Of a stretch of DNA of 64,000 nucleotides, positions 33,696-42,426 are shown piece after piece. Position 1 is the first letter of the stretch, and each line of letters starts with the position of its first letter. This DNA comes from Flavobacterium sp. N2038 (GTDB taxonomy: Bacteria; Bacteroidota; Bacteroidia; Flavobacteriales; Flavobacteriaceae). Where the stretch lies: assembly GCF_025947185.1 (NCBI RefSeq), contig NZ_CP110001.1, positions 496,001-560,000 on the forward strand, given 5' to 3'. The notes below the pieces were generated by a model. That model saw only the letters and a program-made list of their open reading frames with translations. It was not told where the DNA came from and searched no databases. The translations under genes and the position numbers were made by a program.

Positions 33696-34448
33696 TTGCA
33701 ACCTATAATAAAAATAGAATCCCTTTCGAAAAAGTACAAAGAAGCAGAAATGTTTTCCTTGAACGACGTTTCACTGGAAATAAACGAAGGACAGATTTTC
33801 GGATTATTAGGTCCGAATGGCGCGGGAAAAACAACCTTGATTTCAATGCTCTGTGGTTTAATCAAACCCACTTCAGGACATTTTACGATTAATGATCTGA
33901 ACTATTCCAGTCATTCACTTAAAATCAAAAAAATTATTGGTGTTGTTCCTCAGGAATACGCTTTGTATCCTACACTTACAGCAAGAGAAAATCTGCATTA
34001 TTTTGGAAGCATGTATGGCTTAAAAGGTCCCGATTTAAAAGATAAAGTAATCGAAACTTTAGATCTTTTGGGCTTATTGAAATTTGCAGATAAACAAATT
34101 CATACTTTTTCGGGCGGAATGAAACGTCGTGTGAATTTAATTGCAGGAATTCTGCACAATCCAAAAGTTTTGTTTTTGGATGAACCAACAGTTGGTGTTG
34201 ATGTTCAGTCTAAAAATGCGATTTTAAATTATCTAAAAGTTCTCAATCAAAATGGGACAACTATTATTTATACTTCGCATCATTTGGCAGAAGCACAGGA
34301 TTTATGCGATACCATTGCTATTTTAGATCAAGGTCAGATTTATGCAAAAGGAACTCCAAAAGCCTTAATTGATTCTACAGAAAATGCACAAAATCTCGAA
34401 GATGTTTTTATTTCATTAACTGGTAAAGAACTGAGAGATGATATATAA
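33696..34448 (+). CDS. ABC transporter ATP-binding protein
   Basis: 250 residues from a TTG at 33696; the next Met would cut off the conserved first strand (IIKIESLSKKY). Walker A LLGPNGAGKTTL, Q-loop VPQEYALYP, signature TFSGGMKRR, Walker B VLFLDEPTVGVD and the switch His in YTSHHLAEA are all present. It overlaps its permease gene by 11 nt. As an ABC-2-type exporter it may move pigment or a precursor across the inner membrane. Confidence 0.9.
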   Translation: MQPIIKIESLSKKYKEAEMFSLNDVSLEINEGQIFGLLGPNGAGKTTLISMLCGLIKPTSGHFTINDLNYSSHSLKIKKIIGVVPQEYALYPTLTARENLHYFGSMYGLKGPDLKDKVIETLDLLGLLKFADKQIHTFSGGMKRRVNLIAGILHNPKVLFLDEPTVGVDVQSKNAILNYLKVLNQNGTTIIYTSHHLAEAQDLCDTIAILDQGQIYAKGTPKALIDSTENAQNLEDVFISLTGKELRDDI

Positions 34449-35721
34449 AATTTGGATGTCAGTAGTAAAAGAATTTCTTTTATTAAGAAGAGATTTAGGT
34501 GGTTTGATCATTTTATTTGTCATGCCTCTGGTTTTGGTAATTACGGTAACTTTAATCCAGGACAGCACGTTTAAAACGATTAGCGATAATAAAATTCCCA
34601 TTTTATTAGTCGATAATGATAATGGCGCTGTTTCAAAAACCGTTTTTGACAATCTGGAAAAAAGCCAATTGTTCAGTGTTGTTACACAAATTGACAATAA
34701 ACCAATCACAGAAGAAATTGCCAGAGAAAATGTTTACAAAGGAAAATTTCAGCTCGCCATTATAATTCCGAAAAATTTAAGCACCGATTTACAAGCCAAA
34801 ATTGATCAGAATGTCGAAAATATTGTGAGTAAAATAGGTTTTACTGATAGCATTGCCAAACCAGAAAAACCGAAGGCGATTCAGCAAAAAGAAGTCAAAT
34901 TGTATTTTGATCCGGCAGTACAATTGAGTTTTAAGAACTCGGTAATGAGCTCTATTGATAAGATGATTTCTCAAATCGAAACCAAATCAATTTATACCAC
35001 TTTTCAAAATCAGTTAGGCGAAGAAAACGCACAATTTGAGCAAAAGAGTTTTATTACTTTCAAAGAAATTATTCCAAGAATAAACAACAAAGAAGTATTA
35101 CCAAATTCGGTACAGCACAATGTTCCGGCCTGGACACTTTTTGCGATATTTTTTATTGTGATTCCGCTTTCAATCAATATTGTAAAGGAAAAATCACAGG
35201 GAACATTTGTTCGTTTACTGACCAATCCTGTTTCTAATTTAGTTGTCATTATTGGCAAAACCATAACGTATTCTATAATCTGCATGATTCAGTTTTATAT
35301 GATGGTTGCCGTTGCTATTTTCCTTTTCCCTCATATTGGTTTACCTCCGTTGAATATTGAAGGACATTTATTTTTAATGAGCGTCGTAGCTTTGTTTTCT
35401 GGTTTTGCTGCAATTGGATTCGGAATTTTATTAGGAACCGTTGCCAATACACAGGAACAATCGGCACCATTTGGCGCGACAAGTGTGATTATTTTAGCAG
35501 CAATTGGCGGAGTATGGGTTCCGGTTTTTGCAATGCCAAAAATCATGCAGTTTATTGCCAAATCATCTCCTATGAATTGGGGACTAGAAGCATTTTATGA
35601 TGTTTTATTGCGTAATACTACTTTCCTTGAAATCATTCCAAAAATAAGTTTGTTATTTTTGTTCTTTATAATCACAACTTCCATTGCCTTATTTTATGAC
35701 AAAAAGAAAAGAACAGTATAA
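34438..35721 (+). CDS. ABC-2 type transporter permease
   Basis: 427 residues. One membrane helix at the N-terminus (GGLIILFVMPLVLVITVTLI), a periplasmic loop of about 200 residues, and five C-terminal helices including WTLFAIFFIVIPLSINIVKE and IVIIGKT, matching the ABC2 membrane family (YhhJ/NatB-like). It partners with the ATPase just upstream. Substrate unknown; the cluster context suggests a lipid-like pigment intermediate. Confidence 0.9.
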   Translation: MIYKIWMSVVKEFLLLRRDLGGLIILFVMPLVLVITVTLIQDSTFKTISDNKIPILLVDNDNGAVSKTVFDNLEKSQLFSVVTQIDNKPITEEIARENVYKGKFQLAIIIPKNLSTDLQAKIDQNVENIVSKIGFTDSIAKPEKPKAIQQKEVKLYFDPAVQLSFKNSVMSSIDKMISQIETKSIYTTFQNQLGEENAQFEQKSFITFKEIIPRINNKEVLPNSVQHNVPAWTLFAIFFIVIPLSINIVKEKSQGTFVRLLTNPVSNLVVIIGKTITYSIICMIQFYMMVAVAIFLFPHIGLPPLNIEGHLFLMSVVALFSGFAAIGFGILLGTVANTQEQSAPFGATSVIILAAIGGVWVPVFAMPKIMQFIAKSSPMNWGLEAFYDVLLRNTTFLEIIPKISLLFLFFIITTSIALFYDKKKRTV

Positions 35722-36145
35722 CGAAGCCTCAGACCTAACCGTTTCTCACGAAATTAGAATTCGTTTTAACGAAACTGATCCGCTTGGAATCGTTTGGCAC
35801 GGCAATTATATTACCTATTTCGAAGATGGACGCGAAGCTTTTGGACGCCAACACGGACTTACGTATTTAGACATTGCAAAAACGGGTTACACTACTCCAA
35901 TTGTAAAATCAAAATGCGAACATAAATTGTCTCTGCGTTACGGCGATGTTGTAACAATCGAAACCACAGTTGTTGATACTCCGGCCGCCAAAATAATTTA
36001 CCGTTTTAAAATTATTGACGCTCAGGGCGAAGTTGCCTGCACTGGCGAAACTGTTCAGGTTTTTTTAGATAAAGAAGGGAATTTAATGTTGACGAATCCT
36101 CCTTTTTATGAGGAATGGAAAAGGAAAGTTGGGTTAATTAAATAA
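35696..36145 (+). CDS. 4-hydroxybenzoyl-CoA-thioesterase-like hotdog protein
   Basis: 149 residues from the ATG at 35696 (an in-frame ATG at 35684 is also possible). It overlaps the permease gene by 26 nt. Signature IRFNETDPLGIVWHGNYITY, where Asp in ETDPLG is the catalytic residue of this family. It probably acts as a thioesterase on acyl-ACP or acyl-CoA, like ApeK of aryl polyene clusters. It is cytoplasmic. Confidence 0.88.
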   Translation: MTKRKEQYNEASDLTVSHEIRIRFNETDPLGIVWHGNYITYFEDGREAFGRQHGLTYLDIAKTGYTTPIVKSKCEHKLSLRYGDVVTIETTVVDTPAAKIIYRFKIIDAQGEVACTGETVQVFLDKEGNLMLTNPPFYEEWKRKVGLIK

Positions 36146-36157
36146 ACTAAATCCGTT

Positions 36158-36302
36158 TCCTGCAAGGTTTTCAAAACCTTGTAGGTTTAAAATAAATCAT
36201 CTGTGCAAATCCGCTTAAATCTGTTTAATCTGTGTGCCATTTTTTCTAGATAAAGCGTTATAATAATAAACAGACCTACAAGGTTTTGGAAACCTTGCAG
36301 GA
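36158..36302. repeat. 145-bp unit with 29-bp terminal inverted repeats
   Basis: The arm at 36158-36186 (TCCTGCAAGGTTTTCAAAAC, then CTTGTAGGT) is the inverse of the arm at 36274-36302 with one mismatch. Each arm is itself palindromic around AAGGTTTTCAAAACCTT. The middle contains AATCTGTTTAATCTGTGTGC words. It looks like a small non-coding mobile repeat (MITE-like) inserted between the thioesterase and ketosynthase genes. Confidence 0.65.
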
Positions 36303-36320
36303 GAAAATGAGAATCATAAA

Positions 36321-37460
36321 ATGTCAAAAGAAATTTACATCACGCAAACGAATTGTATTACACCTTTGGGTTTTGATGTTGAGTCAAACATCGAAGCGAT
36401 TTTGCGTGGCGATTCGGGAATTCAGCTTCATAGCGATATTTCTTTAATGCCAAATTCATTTTATGCTGCAATTATTTCTGATGAAAAAATAAACAGTGCT
36501 TTTTCAAAAATCAGTGTTGAAACAAAATATTCCCGTTTAGAGAAAATGATGATTTTGGCTTTGGAAGCAATTATCAAAAATTCGGGAGTTGAATTAAATT
36601 CGAAAACTGCCTTTATACTTTCGACAACAAAAGGAAATGTGACGGCTTTAAAAGAGAACTCCAAAGAAAATTTTAATAACGCACATTTAGATGTTTTGGC
36701 AAAAAATGTTGCCAATTTCTTCAAATTTCAAACACAACCAATTGTAGTTTCAAATGCCTGCGTTTCGGGAATTTTAGCCGTTTCAGTGGCTAAAAGAATG
36801 ATTCAGTCGGAACTGTATGACAATGTTTTTGTCGTGGCCGGCGACGAAGTTTCAGAATTTGTTTTATCTGGTTTTAATGCATTTCAGGCAATGAGTGAAT
36901 TGCCATGTAAACCGTATTCTAAAAATAGAACCGGAGTAAGTTTAGGCGAAGCAACCGCTGCAGTTTTAGTTTCGGCGGAAGCCAAAAATGCGAAAATAAA
37001 AGTAATTGGCGACAGCTCTATAAACGATGCCAATCATATTTCGGGTCCTTCAAGAACAGGTGAAGGTTTGTTTAGAAGTATTCAGAATGCTTTGAAAGAA
37101 GCAAAAATTGAAGCCAAGAAATTAGATTATATTTCCGCACACGGAACTGCAACTCCATTTAATGATGAAATGGAAGCCATTGCTTTAAACCGTTTAGGTT
37201 TACAAAATGTTCCTGTAAATAGTTTAAAAGGTTTTTACGGTCATACATTAGGCGCTTCGGGATTATTGGAAACAGTAATTGCGATTGAATCGGCAAATCG
37301 AAATATGCTTTTTGAATCTAAAGGTTTTGATGAAATTGGAGTTAGTGAGACTGTAAATGTTGTTGAGAAAAATAAAGAAGCGACTATTGAATATTTCCTG
37401 AAAACAGCTTCTGGATTTGGAGGTTGTAATACGGCTGTTATTTTTGAGAAAGTGAAATAA
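36321..37460 (+). CDS. beta-ketoacyl-ACP synthase (FabF/ApeR-like)
   Basis: 379 residues. Active Cys147 in VVSNACVSGILAV; His in YISAHGTATPFNDE and YGHTLGASG complete the triad. It is shorter than typical FabF (about 410), with a compact N-terminus. It is one of three intact ketosynthases in the cluster and could start the polyene chain or make the beta-ketoacyl needed by DarA/DarB. Confidence 0.9.
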   Translation: MSKEIYITQTNCITPLGFDVESNIEAILRGDSGIQLHSDISLMPNSFYAAIISDEKINSAFSKISVETKYSRLEKMMILALEAIIKNSGVELNSKTAFILSTTKGNVTALKENSKENFNNAHLDVLAKNVANFFKFQTQPIVVSNACVSGILAVSVAKRMIQSELYDNVFVVAGDEVSEFVLSGFNAFQAMSELPCKPYSKNRTGVSLGEATAAVLVSAEAKNAKIKVIGDSSINDANHISGPSRTGEGLFRSIQNALKEAKIEAKKLDYISAHGTATPFNDEMEAIALNRLGLQNVPVNSLKGFYGHTLGASGLLETVIAIESANRNMLFESKGFDEIGVSETVNVVEKNKEATIEYFLKTASGFGGCNTAVIFEKVK

Positions 37461-37467
37461 AAAAGAA

Positions 37468-38232
37468 ATGATAACGACTTATCTTAAAAGAGAATTTCAT
37501 TATTCTAAAGAATTGTTTTTAATTAAAAATAAACTAGAAACTTGGGACTTAGAACCTGTAGAAGGTAAATCTGTTGTTAGTTCTAATTTCGAGCACTATG
37601 CTCATATAGAACTCAAAATTTATAAAAATCAAGAAGATCGGAATTTTATAGATTGGAAAATAACAAATGAACAAATTCCTCATGAAATTGGATATAAAGA
37701 GGTTGTCCAAAAAGTCTTAAAGTTTTTTATAGAATATTTAGAAGGAATACGAGGTGAAAATTTGGGGCTAACATTTGAAATAAATAATGGTAGTTTTAAA
37801 AAAAATCTAGATACTCAAAGTAATGATTTCAATAAAGCAACATTTCTTGCAATAATAAATTGCTTTGATAAGACTAATGAAGATTTTAGTAAAGAAATTT
37901 TTCCGAAAATATCAGGAAGTGAATACACTAAAGAATTTTTATCAAAATCATTTAAGGAAAAAATAGAGCAATCTTTAATTGATAAAAATGTAATTAACGA
38001 AATCCAGAAAATTCTAATTAATATCGAAAAATCATCAGTCATTGACTTATTAAATATACAAGGTCGGGATCAATTAGTGGAAATAATAACCTCAAAATTG
38101 AATCGTCCAAAAATTTATGATCTTTTTGAAAAAGGAATTTTGACAAAATATGGTGACTTAACTTTAGTTGGCCTTTCACATATTCTAAAGTATTACGGCG
38201 AATTCGATTTAAAAAAAATTATGCCTTTATAA
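37468..38232 (+). CDS. free-standing EF-G domain-IV-like protein of unknown function
   Basis: 254 residues. Residues about 38-130 follow EF-G domain IV: HYAHIELKIY aligns with YGHVVLELEP, NEQIPHEIGYKEVVQKVLKF aligns with the IPKEYIPAVEKG helix, and EINNGSFKKN-DTQSNDFNKA aligns with DGSYHEVDSSEMAFKIA. There is no GTPase domain. The C-terminal half (about 135-254) is Lys-rich and helical with no family I recognise. Base composition is more AT-rich than its neighbours, and it stands between pigment genes with no known link to them. It may bind ribosomes or mimic part of EF-G, for example as a late insertion. Confidence 0.65.
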   Translation: MITTYLKREFHYSKELFLIKNKLETWDLEPVEGKSVVSSNFEHYAHIELKIYKNQEDRNFIDWKITNEQIPHEIGYKEVVQKVLKFFIEYLEGIRGENLGLTFEINNGSFKKNLDTQSNDFNKATFLAIINCFDKTNEDFSKEIFPKISGSEYTKEFLSKSFKEKIEQSLIDKNVINEIQKILINIEKSSVIDLLNIQGRDQLVEIITSKLNRPKIYDLFEKGILTKYGDLTLVGLSHILKYYGEFDLKKIMPL

Positions 38233-38264
38233 ATTAGATTTAATAGAATTCTTATTAGATAATA

Positions 38265-38882
38265 ATGACACAAACCAAAACCTACATACAATCCTACATC
38301 AGCATCCAAAACAACGAAATTGTTTTGAACGGAACTTCTGTATTCAAAACTGAACCAACCGATTTTGCAGATTTCTCTAAACAAGCATTGCGTAATTTTG
38401 AAATCCAATATCCAAAGTTTTTCAAAATGGATGCTTTGAGCAAACTGGCTTTTTTAGGATCGGAGCTGCTTTTGAGTCCGATAATTTCTTCTGAAGAAGA
38501 AAATAATATTGCTTTGGTTTTGGCCAATAAATCGTCAAGTTTAGATACCGATGTAAAATATCAGGAATCGATTTCTGATAAAGAAAACTATTATCCAAGT
38601 CCGGCGGTTTTTGTTTATACGTTGCCAAATATTTGTCTGGGCGAAATAAGTATTCGTCATCAACTAAAAAGTGAGAATTCTTTCTTTATATTTGATGCTT
38701 TCAACACAGAATTTATGTCGAATTATTCAAACATTTTATTGAATTCAGATAAAGCAGATAAAGTTCTATGTGGCTGGGTGGAATATTTTAACGAGAATTA
38801 CAAAGCTTTTCTCTGCATCATTGGCAAGGAAGAAATCGAGAAATATAAAAACGAAAATATCAATACATTATATAGTAAATAA
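38265..38882 (+). CDS. ketosynthase-like protein lacking active-site residues
   Basis: 205 residues, about half the length of a ketosynthase. It resembles the N-terminal thiolase-fold half: FFKMDALSKLAFLGSELLL, IALVLANKSSSLDTD, AVFVYTLPNICLGEISIRHQ, then FFIFDAF where a ketosynthase would have its ACSS-type Cys strand. No Cys-His-His is possible. It starts 32 nt after the EF-G-like gene and sits 2 nt before an ACP gene. It may be a structural partner rather than a decayed gene, because the frame is open and translationally well placed. Confidence 0.65.
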   Translation: MTQTKTYIQSYISIQNNEIVLNGTSVFKTEPTDFADFSKQALRNFEIQYPKFFKMDALSKLAFLGSELLLSPIISSEEENNIALVLANKSSSLDTDVKYQESISDKENYYPSPAVFVYTLPNICLGEISIRHQLKSENSFFIFDAFNTEFMSNYSNILLNSDKADKVLCGWVEYFNENYKAFLCIIGKEEIEKYKNENINTLYSK

Positions 38883-38884
38883 TC

Positions 38885-39142
38885 ATGGAAGCATTAAAAG
38901 AAGAATTAAAAAATAAAATCATTACAACTTTAAATCTTGAAGATATCGCAATTGAAGACATTGCAGATAACGATCCTTTGTTTGGAGATGGTTTAGGTTT
39001 AGACTCAATTGATGCGCTTGAATTGATCGTAATTTTAGATAAAGATTACGGAATTAAACTAGTTGACCCGAAAGAAGGAAAAACAATTTTCCAGTCTATC
39101 GAAACTATGGCGGCTTATATTAGTGCTAACAGAACGAAATAA
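38885..39142 (+). CDS. acyl carrier protein
   Basis: 85 residues, acidic. The attachment Ser41 lies in GLGLDSIDALELIV. It is the second ACP in the cluster, placed 2 nt after the ketosynthase-like gene and before the KS/chain-length-factor pair. A dedicated carrier for the KS pair is plausible. Confidence 0.95.
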   Translation: MEALKEELKNKIITTLNLEDIAIEDIADNDPLFGDGLGLDSIDALELIVILDKDYGIKLVDPKEGKTIFQSIETMAAYISANRTK

Positions 39143-39167
39143 GACTTACTTAGACTGGCTTAGATTT

Positions 39168-39276
39168 TTAGACTTCTTAGACAAATGCTTTCCAAAAATC
39201 TAAGAAGTCTAATGTCTAAATAAGTCTAATAAAAAAATCTAAGGAGTCTAAAATTCTAACAATCTAAGAAGTCTAA
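39168..39276. repeat. TAAGAAGTCTAA repeat array before a ketosynthase gene
   Basis: TTAGACTTCTTAGA (39168-39181) is the perfect inverse of TCTAAGAAGTCTAA (39199-39212). A near copy TCTAAGGAGTCTAA lies at 39238-39251, and a further exact copy at 39263-39276 ends one base before the ATG at 39278. The hairpin and the copy over the ribosome-binding region could affect translation, or this is simply an expanded intergenic repeat. Confidence 0.7.
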
Positions 39277-39277
39277 A

Positions 39278-40474
39278 ATGAAAGGTGTTGCAATAACGGG
39301 AATGGGAATTATCTCTGCGATTGGTAATTCGGTTGAGGAAAATTACATTTCTCTGATCGAAAACAAAATCGGAATTTCTCGTATTCAAAATATTTCCACT
39401 GTTCACGCAGATGTTATCAAAGTTGGTGAAATCAAAAAAACCAATGAAGATCTTATCGATGAACTGAAATTAAATGAGGATAACAATTTCTCCAGAACCG
39501 CTATGATTGGTACTTTGGCTGCCAAACAAGCTGTTGAAAATGCCGGCATAACCTCGATTAACGAATTTAGAACCGGACTTATTTCGGCCACAAGTGTAGG
39601 CGGAATGGACATGACCGAAAAACATTATTACGATTATTTCGAAAAACCAGAATTGGTTAAATACATTACCTGTCACGATGGTGGCGATGTCGCTGAAAAA
39701 ATTGCTTCAGAACTTGGTTTAAAAGGAATGGTTACGACAATCAGTACGGCTTGTTCGTCGGCAGCAAACTCGATTATGCTGGGCGCTAGATTAATCAAAA
39801 CCGGAAAACTGGATCGCGTAATTGTGGGCGGAACTGATGCTTTGGCAAAATTCACTATCAACGGATTCAAGACTTTAATGATTTTATCTGACGATTATAA
39901 CAAACCTTTTGACAATAACCGAAAAGGGTTAAATCTTGGCGAAGCCGCCGCTTTTTTGGTTTTAGAATCGGATGAAATTGTCGCCAAACAAAATAAAAAA
40001 GTCCTGGCAAGAGTTTCTGGTTACGGAAATGCAAATGATGCTTTTCACCAAACTGCATCTTCAGAAAATGGAGACGGCGCCTATCTGGCCATGAAAAAAG
40101 CATTTGAAGTTTCAGGTTTAAAACCTTCCGAAATTGATTATATCAATGTTCATGGAACCGCAACGCCAAATAACGATTTATCTGAAGGTAGAGCTTTACT
40201 ACGAATTTATGAAAACGAAAAAGTTCCTGATTTCAGTTCTACAAAACCGTTTACGGGTCATACTTTAGCGGCTGCAGCTGCGATTGAAGCCGTTTACAGT
40301 GTTTTGGCCATTCAAAATAGTGTGGTTTACCCAAATTTGAATTTTGAAACTTCGATGGAAGAATTTGATTTAAAACCACAAACTTCCTTAAAAAATGCAA
40401 CTATCGAACACGTTTTGTCCAATTCTTTTGGTTTTGGCGGAAATTGTTCAACCCTTATATTTTCTAAAAGCTAA
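39278..40474 (+). CDS. beta-ketoacyl-ACP synthase, alpha subunit type
   Basis: 398 residues. Complete triad: Cys159 in ISTACSSAANS, His in YINVHGTATPNNDL, and His in PFTGHTLAAAAAIEA. The TACSS context is that of type II KS-alpha enzymes. It is followed without a gap by a Cys-less homologue (40474), so the two probably form the condensing heterodimer that builds the polyene (compare ApeO-ApeC). Confidence 0.92.
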   Translation: MKGVAITGMGIISAIGNSVEENYISLIENKIGISRIQNISTVHADVIKVGEIKKTNEDLIDELKLNEDNNFSRTAMIGTLAAKQAVENAGITSINEFRTGLISATSVGGMDMTEKHYYDYFEKPELVKYITCHDGGDVAEKIASELGLKGMVTTISTACSSAANSIMLGARLIKTGKLDRVIVGGTDALAKFTINGFKTLMILSDDYNKPFDNNRKGLNLGEAAAFLVLESDEIVAKQNKKVLARVSGYGNANDAFHQTASSENGDGAYLAMKKAFEVSGLKPSEIDYINVHGTATPNNDLSEGRALLRIYENEKVPDFSSTKPFTGHTLAAAAAIEAVYSVLAIQNSVVYPNLNFETSMEEFDLKPQTSLKNATIEHVLSNSFGFGGNCSTLIFSKS

Positions 40475-41538
40475 TGACAAAAAAAACATATATAAATGGA
40501 GTAGGTTGTATTTCGACTCAAAAAACATTTGATACTGTTTTTTTAGAAGAAGCTGTTTACAATCAAAATGAAACCGTACTTTCTATCGTATCGCCGGTTT
40601 ACAAAGATTACATTTCGCCCGCTGCTGCCAGAAGAATGGCAAAAGGAGTAAAAAACGGAATTGTAGCTTCGGCTTTGGCAATGAAAGATGCCAATGTCGA
40701 AAATGTTGATGCCATCATTACCGGAACTGGTTTGGGCTGTATCGAAGATTCTGAAAAATTCCTGAAAAACATTCTTGATAATAATGAAGAGTTCTTAACT
40801 CCAACTTCTTTTATTCAATCGACTCACAATACGGTTGGTGCGCAGATTGCACTTTCTTTACCATGCAAAGGTTATAATTTTACGTATGTAAATGGAGCTG
40901 TTTCTTTTGAATCGGCTCTTTTGGATGCTAAAATGCAGATTGAAGAAGAGGAAGCCAATTCGATTTTAGTTGGTGGCGTTGATGAAAACGGAGAATATAC
41001 TTTGTCTCTTTTTAAATTGGCCGGAAGAATTAAAAAAGAAAATGATCTTCCTTCAAATATTTTAAATGCCAATTCAACTGGAGTTGTCTATGGCGAAGGC
41101 GCTAGTTTTTTTGTTTTGGAAAATGAAAAAAAAGCTAATACTTATACAGAAATTCTAGACGTTGAAATCATAAATACTTTAGAAGAAAATGAAATTGAAA
41201 ATGCAATTATCACTTTCTTAAAACATAATAATTTACAAATTTCAGATCTTGATGCTGTTGTTCTTGGTTTTGACGGGAACTTAGATTCTGATTTCTATTA
41301 TAAGAATCTTTCCGAAAATACTTTCGCAGAAACACCTCAATTGTATTACAAACATTTGAGCGGTGCATACGACACAGCTTCGGCTTTTGCATTATGGATG
41401 GCTTCAAAAATTATAAAAACTCAGGAAATTCCTGAAATCATAAAAGTAAATTCGGTTACAAAACCAGCTTGTAATACCATCTTGCTGTACAATCAGGTAA
41501 ATGGAAAAAATCATAGTTTTACGTTGCTTTCAAAATGA
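40474..41538 (+). CDS. ketosynthase-like chain-length factor
   Basis: 354 residues. Thiolase fold related to the upstream gene, but the Cys position reads YVNGAVSFESALLDA, so no nucleophile is present, and the C-terminal His motifs are lost. That is the pattern of KS-beta or chain-length factors. It shares a base with the upstream stop (TAATG) and with the polysaccharide-deacetylase gene downstream (4-nt overlap). It probably sets polyene length. Confidence 0.85.
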   Translation: MTKKTYINGVGCISTQKTFDTVFLEEAVYNQNETVLSIVSPVYKDYISPAAARRMAKGVKNGIVASALAMKDANVENVDAIITGTGLGCIEDSEKFLKNILDNNEEFLTPTSFIQSTHNTVGAQIALSLPCKGYNFTYVNGAVSFESALLDAKMQIEEEEANSILVGGVDENGEYTLSLFKLAGRIKKENDLPSNILNANSTGVVYGEGASFFVLENEKKANTYTEILDVEIINTLEENEIENAIITFLKHNNLQISDLDAVVLGFDGNLDSDFYYKNLSENTFAETPQLYYKHLSGAYDTASAFALWMASKIIKTQEIPEIIKVNSVTKPACNTILLYNQVNGKNHSFTLLSK

Positions 41539-42311
41539 TAACGCATAAAAACATATCCGTTTTTTTTATCTTTTTACTGCTTTTATTGTTTCTTCTGAAT
41601 CTTTATACGGCAATAAATTTTTGGTGGTTTGTTTTGATTGTTTTAATTTGGTTGGGAATAAATGCTTTTGGTTCTGCCCGAATTTCATCCAATTATCATG
41701 TAAAAGCTTTCTGCAATAATCCGCTAGAAACAGAAAAAAAAATTGCCTTAACTTTTGATGATGGTCCGAGTATTTTTACTTTGGAAGTTTTGGAACTTCT
41801 GAAAAAATACAACGCCAAAGCGACTTTCTTCTGCATTGGAAAAAATATCGAAACACATCCTGAAATTCTAAAACAAATTATCGCTGAAGGTCATTTGGTT
41901 GGAAATCATTCCTACAGTCATTCTAAATTTTTCGATTTTTATCATGAAGACAAAATAACTGATGAACTTCGCAAAACAGATAAATTGCTGGAAAAATTCA
42001 CTTCCAAAAAAATCAACTTTTTTCGTCCGCCTTACGGAGTGACAACACCATCAATTCGAAGAGCTTTAAAAATAACCGGACACCAAGTTATTGGCTGGAA
42101 TATTCGCTCGCTTGACGGAGGAACAAAGAATCAGGATTTGATTTTAAGCCGAATTAAAAAACGCGTTTCTCCCGGCGGAATTGTACTTTTGCACGACACT
42201 GCTCCACACTCTGTTTTGGTATTGGAACAGTTTTTGCAATTTTTACAGCAAAATAATTATCAAGTCGTTTCGATCGAAGAACTTTTGAATCTTAAAGCTT
42301 ATGAAAATTGA
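41535..42311 (+). CDS. polysaccharide deacetylase family (NodB-like)
   Basis: 258 residues. Two N-terminal hydrophobic helices (VFFIFLLLLLFLLNLYTAI, WWFVLIVLIWLGI) anchor it in the membrane, and the NodB domain follows: ALTFDDGPSIFT (Asp pair), GNHSYSHSKFF (two His of the metal site), FFRPPYGVTTP, and IVLLHDTAPHS. It should remove acetyl groups from a carbohydrate or another acylated substrate outside the cytoplasm. Its link to flexirubin is by position only. Confidence 0.9.
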   Translation: MITHKNISVFFIFLLLLLFLLNLYTAINFWWFVLIVLIWLGINAFGSARISSNYHVKAFCNNPLETEKKIALTFDDGPSIFTLEVLELLKKYNAKATFFCIGKNIETHPEILKQIIAEGHLVGNHSYSHSKFFDFYHEDKITDELRKTDKLLEKFTSKKINFFRPPYGVTTPSIRRALKITGHQVIGWNIRSLDGGTKNQDLILSRIKKRVSPGGIVLLHDTAPHSVLVLEQFLQFLQQNNYQVVSIEELLNLKAYEN

Positions 42312-42405
42312 ACGCGGATGAAACGGATTCGCTATCGCGAAAACGCGGATTAATAGAGATTTTTCTAATCATTTTAATCTGTGAAATCTGTGGCAAAAAA
42401 AATTT
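42312..42405. repeat. intergenic repeat words
   Basis: Contains AACGCGGATGAAACGGATTC, then GCGAAAACGCGGATTAA, and AATCTGTGAAATCTGTGGCA. The words match the repeat family at 28783-28914 and near 36210. Nothing in it looks coding. Confidence 0.55.
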
Positions 42406-42426
42406 AAGCACAATTTTTTGACAAAT

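Noticed and set aside
38265..38882. Pseudogene of a ketosynthase
   Set aside because: The frame is intact, starts and stops close to its neighbours, and has no frameshift remnant around it; a non-catalytic subunit is the simpler reading.
39168..39276. CRISPR-like or tRNA-like structure
   Set aside because: The copies are irregularly spaced 14-mers, one inverted. A simple repeat array explains them.
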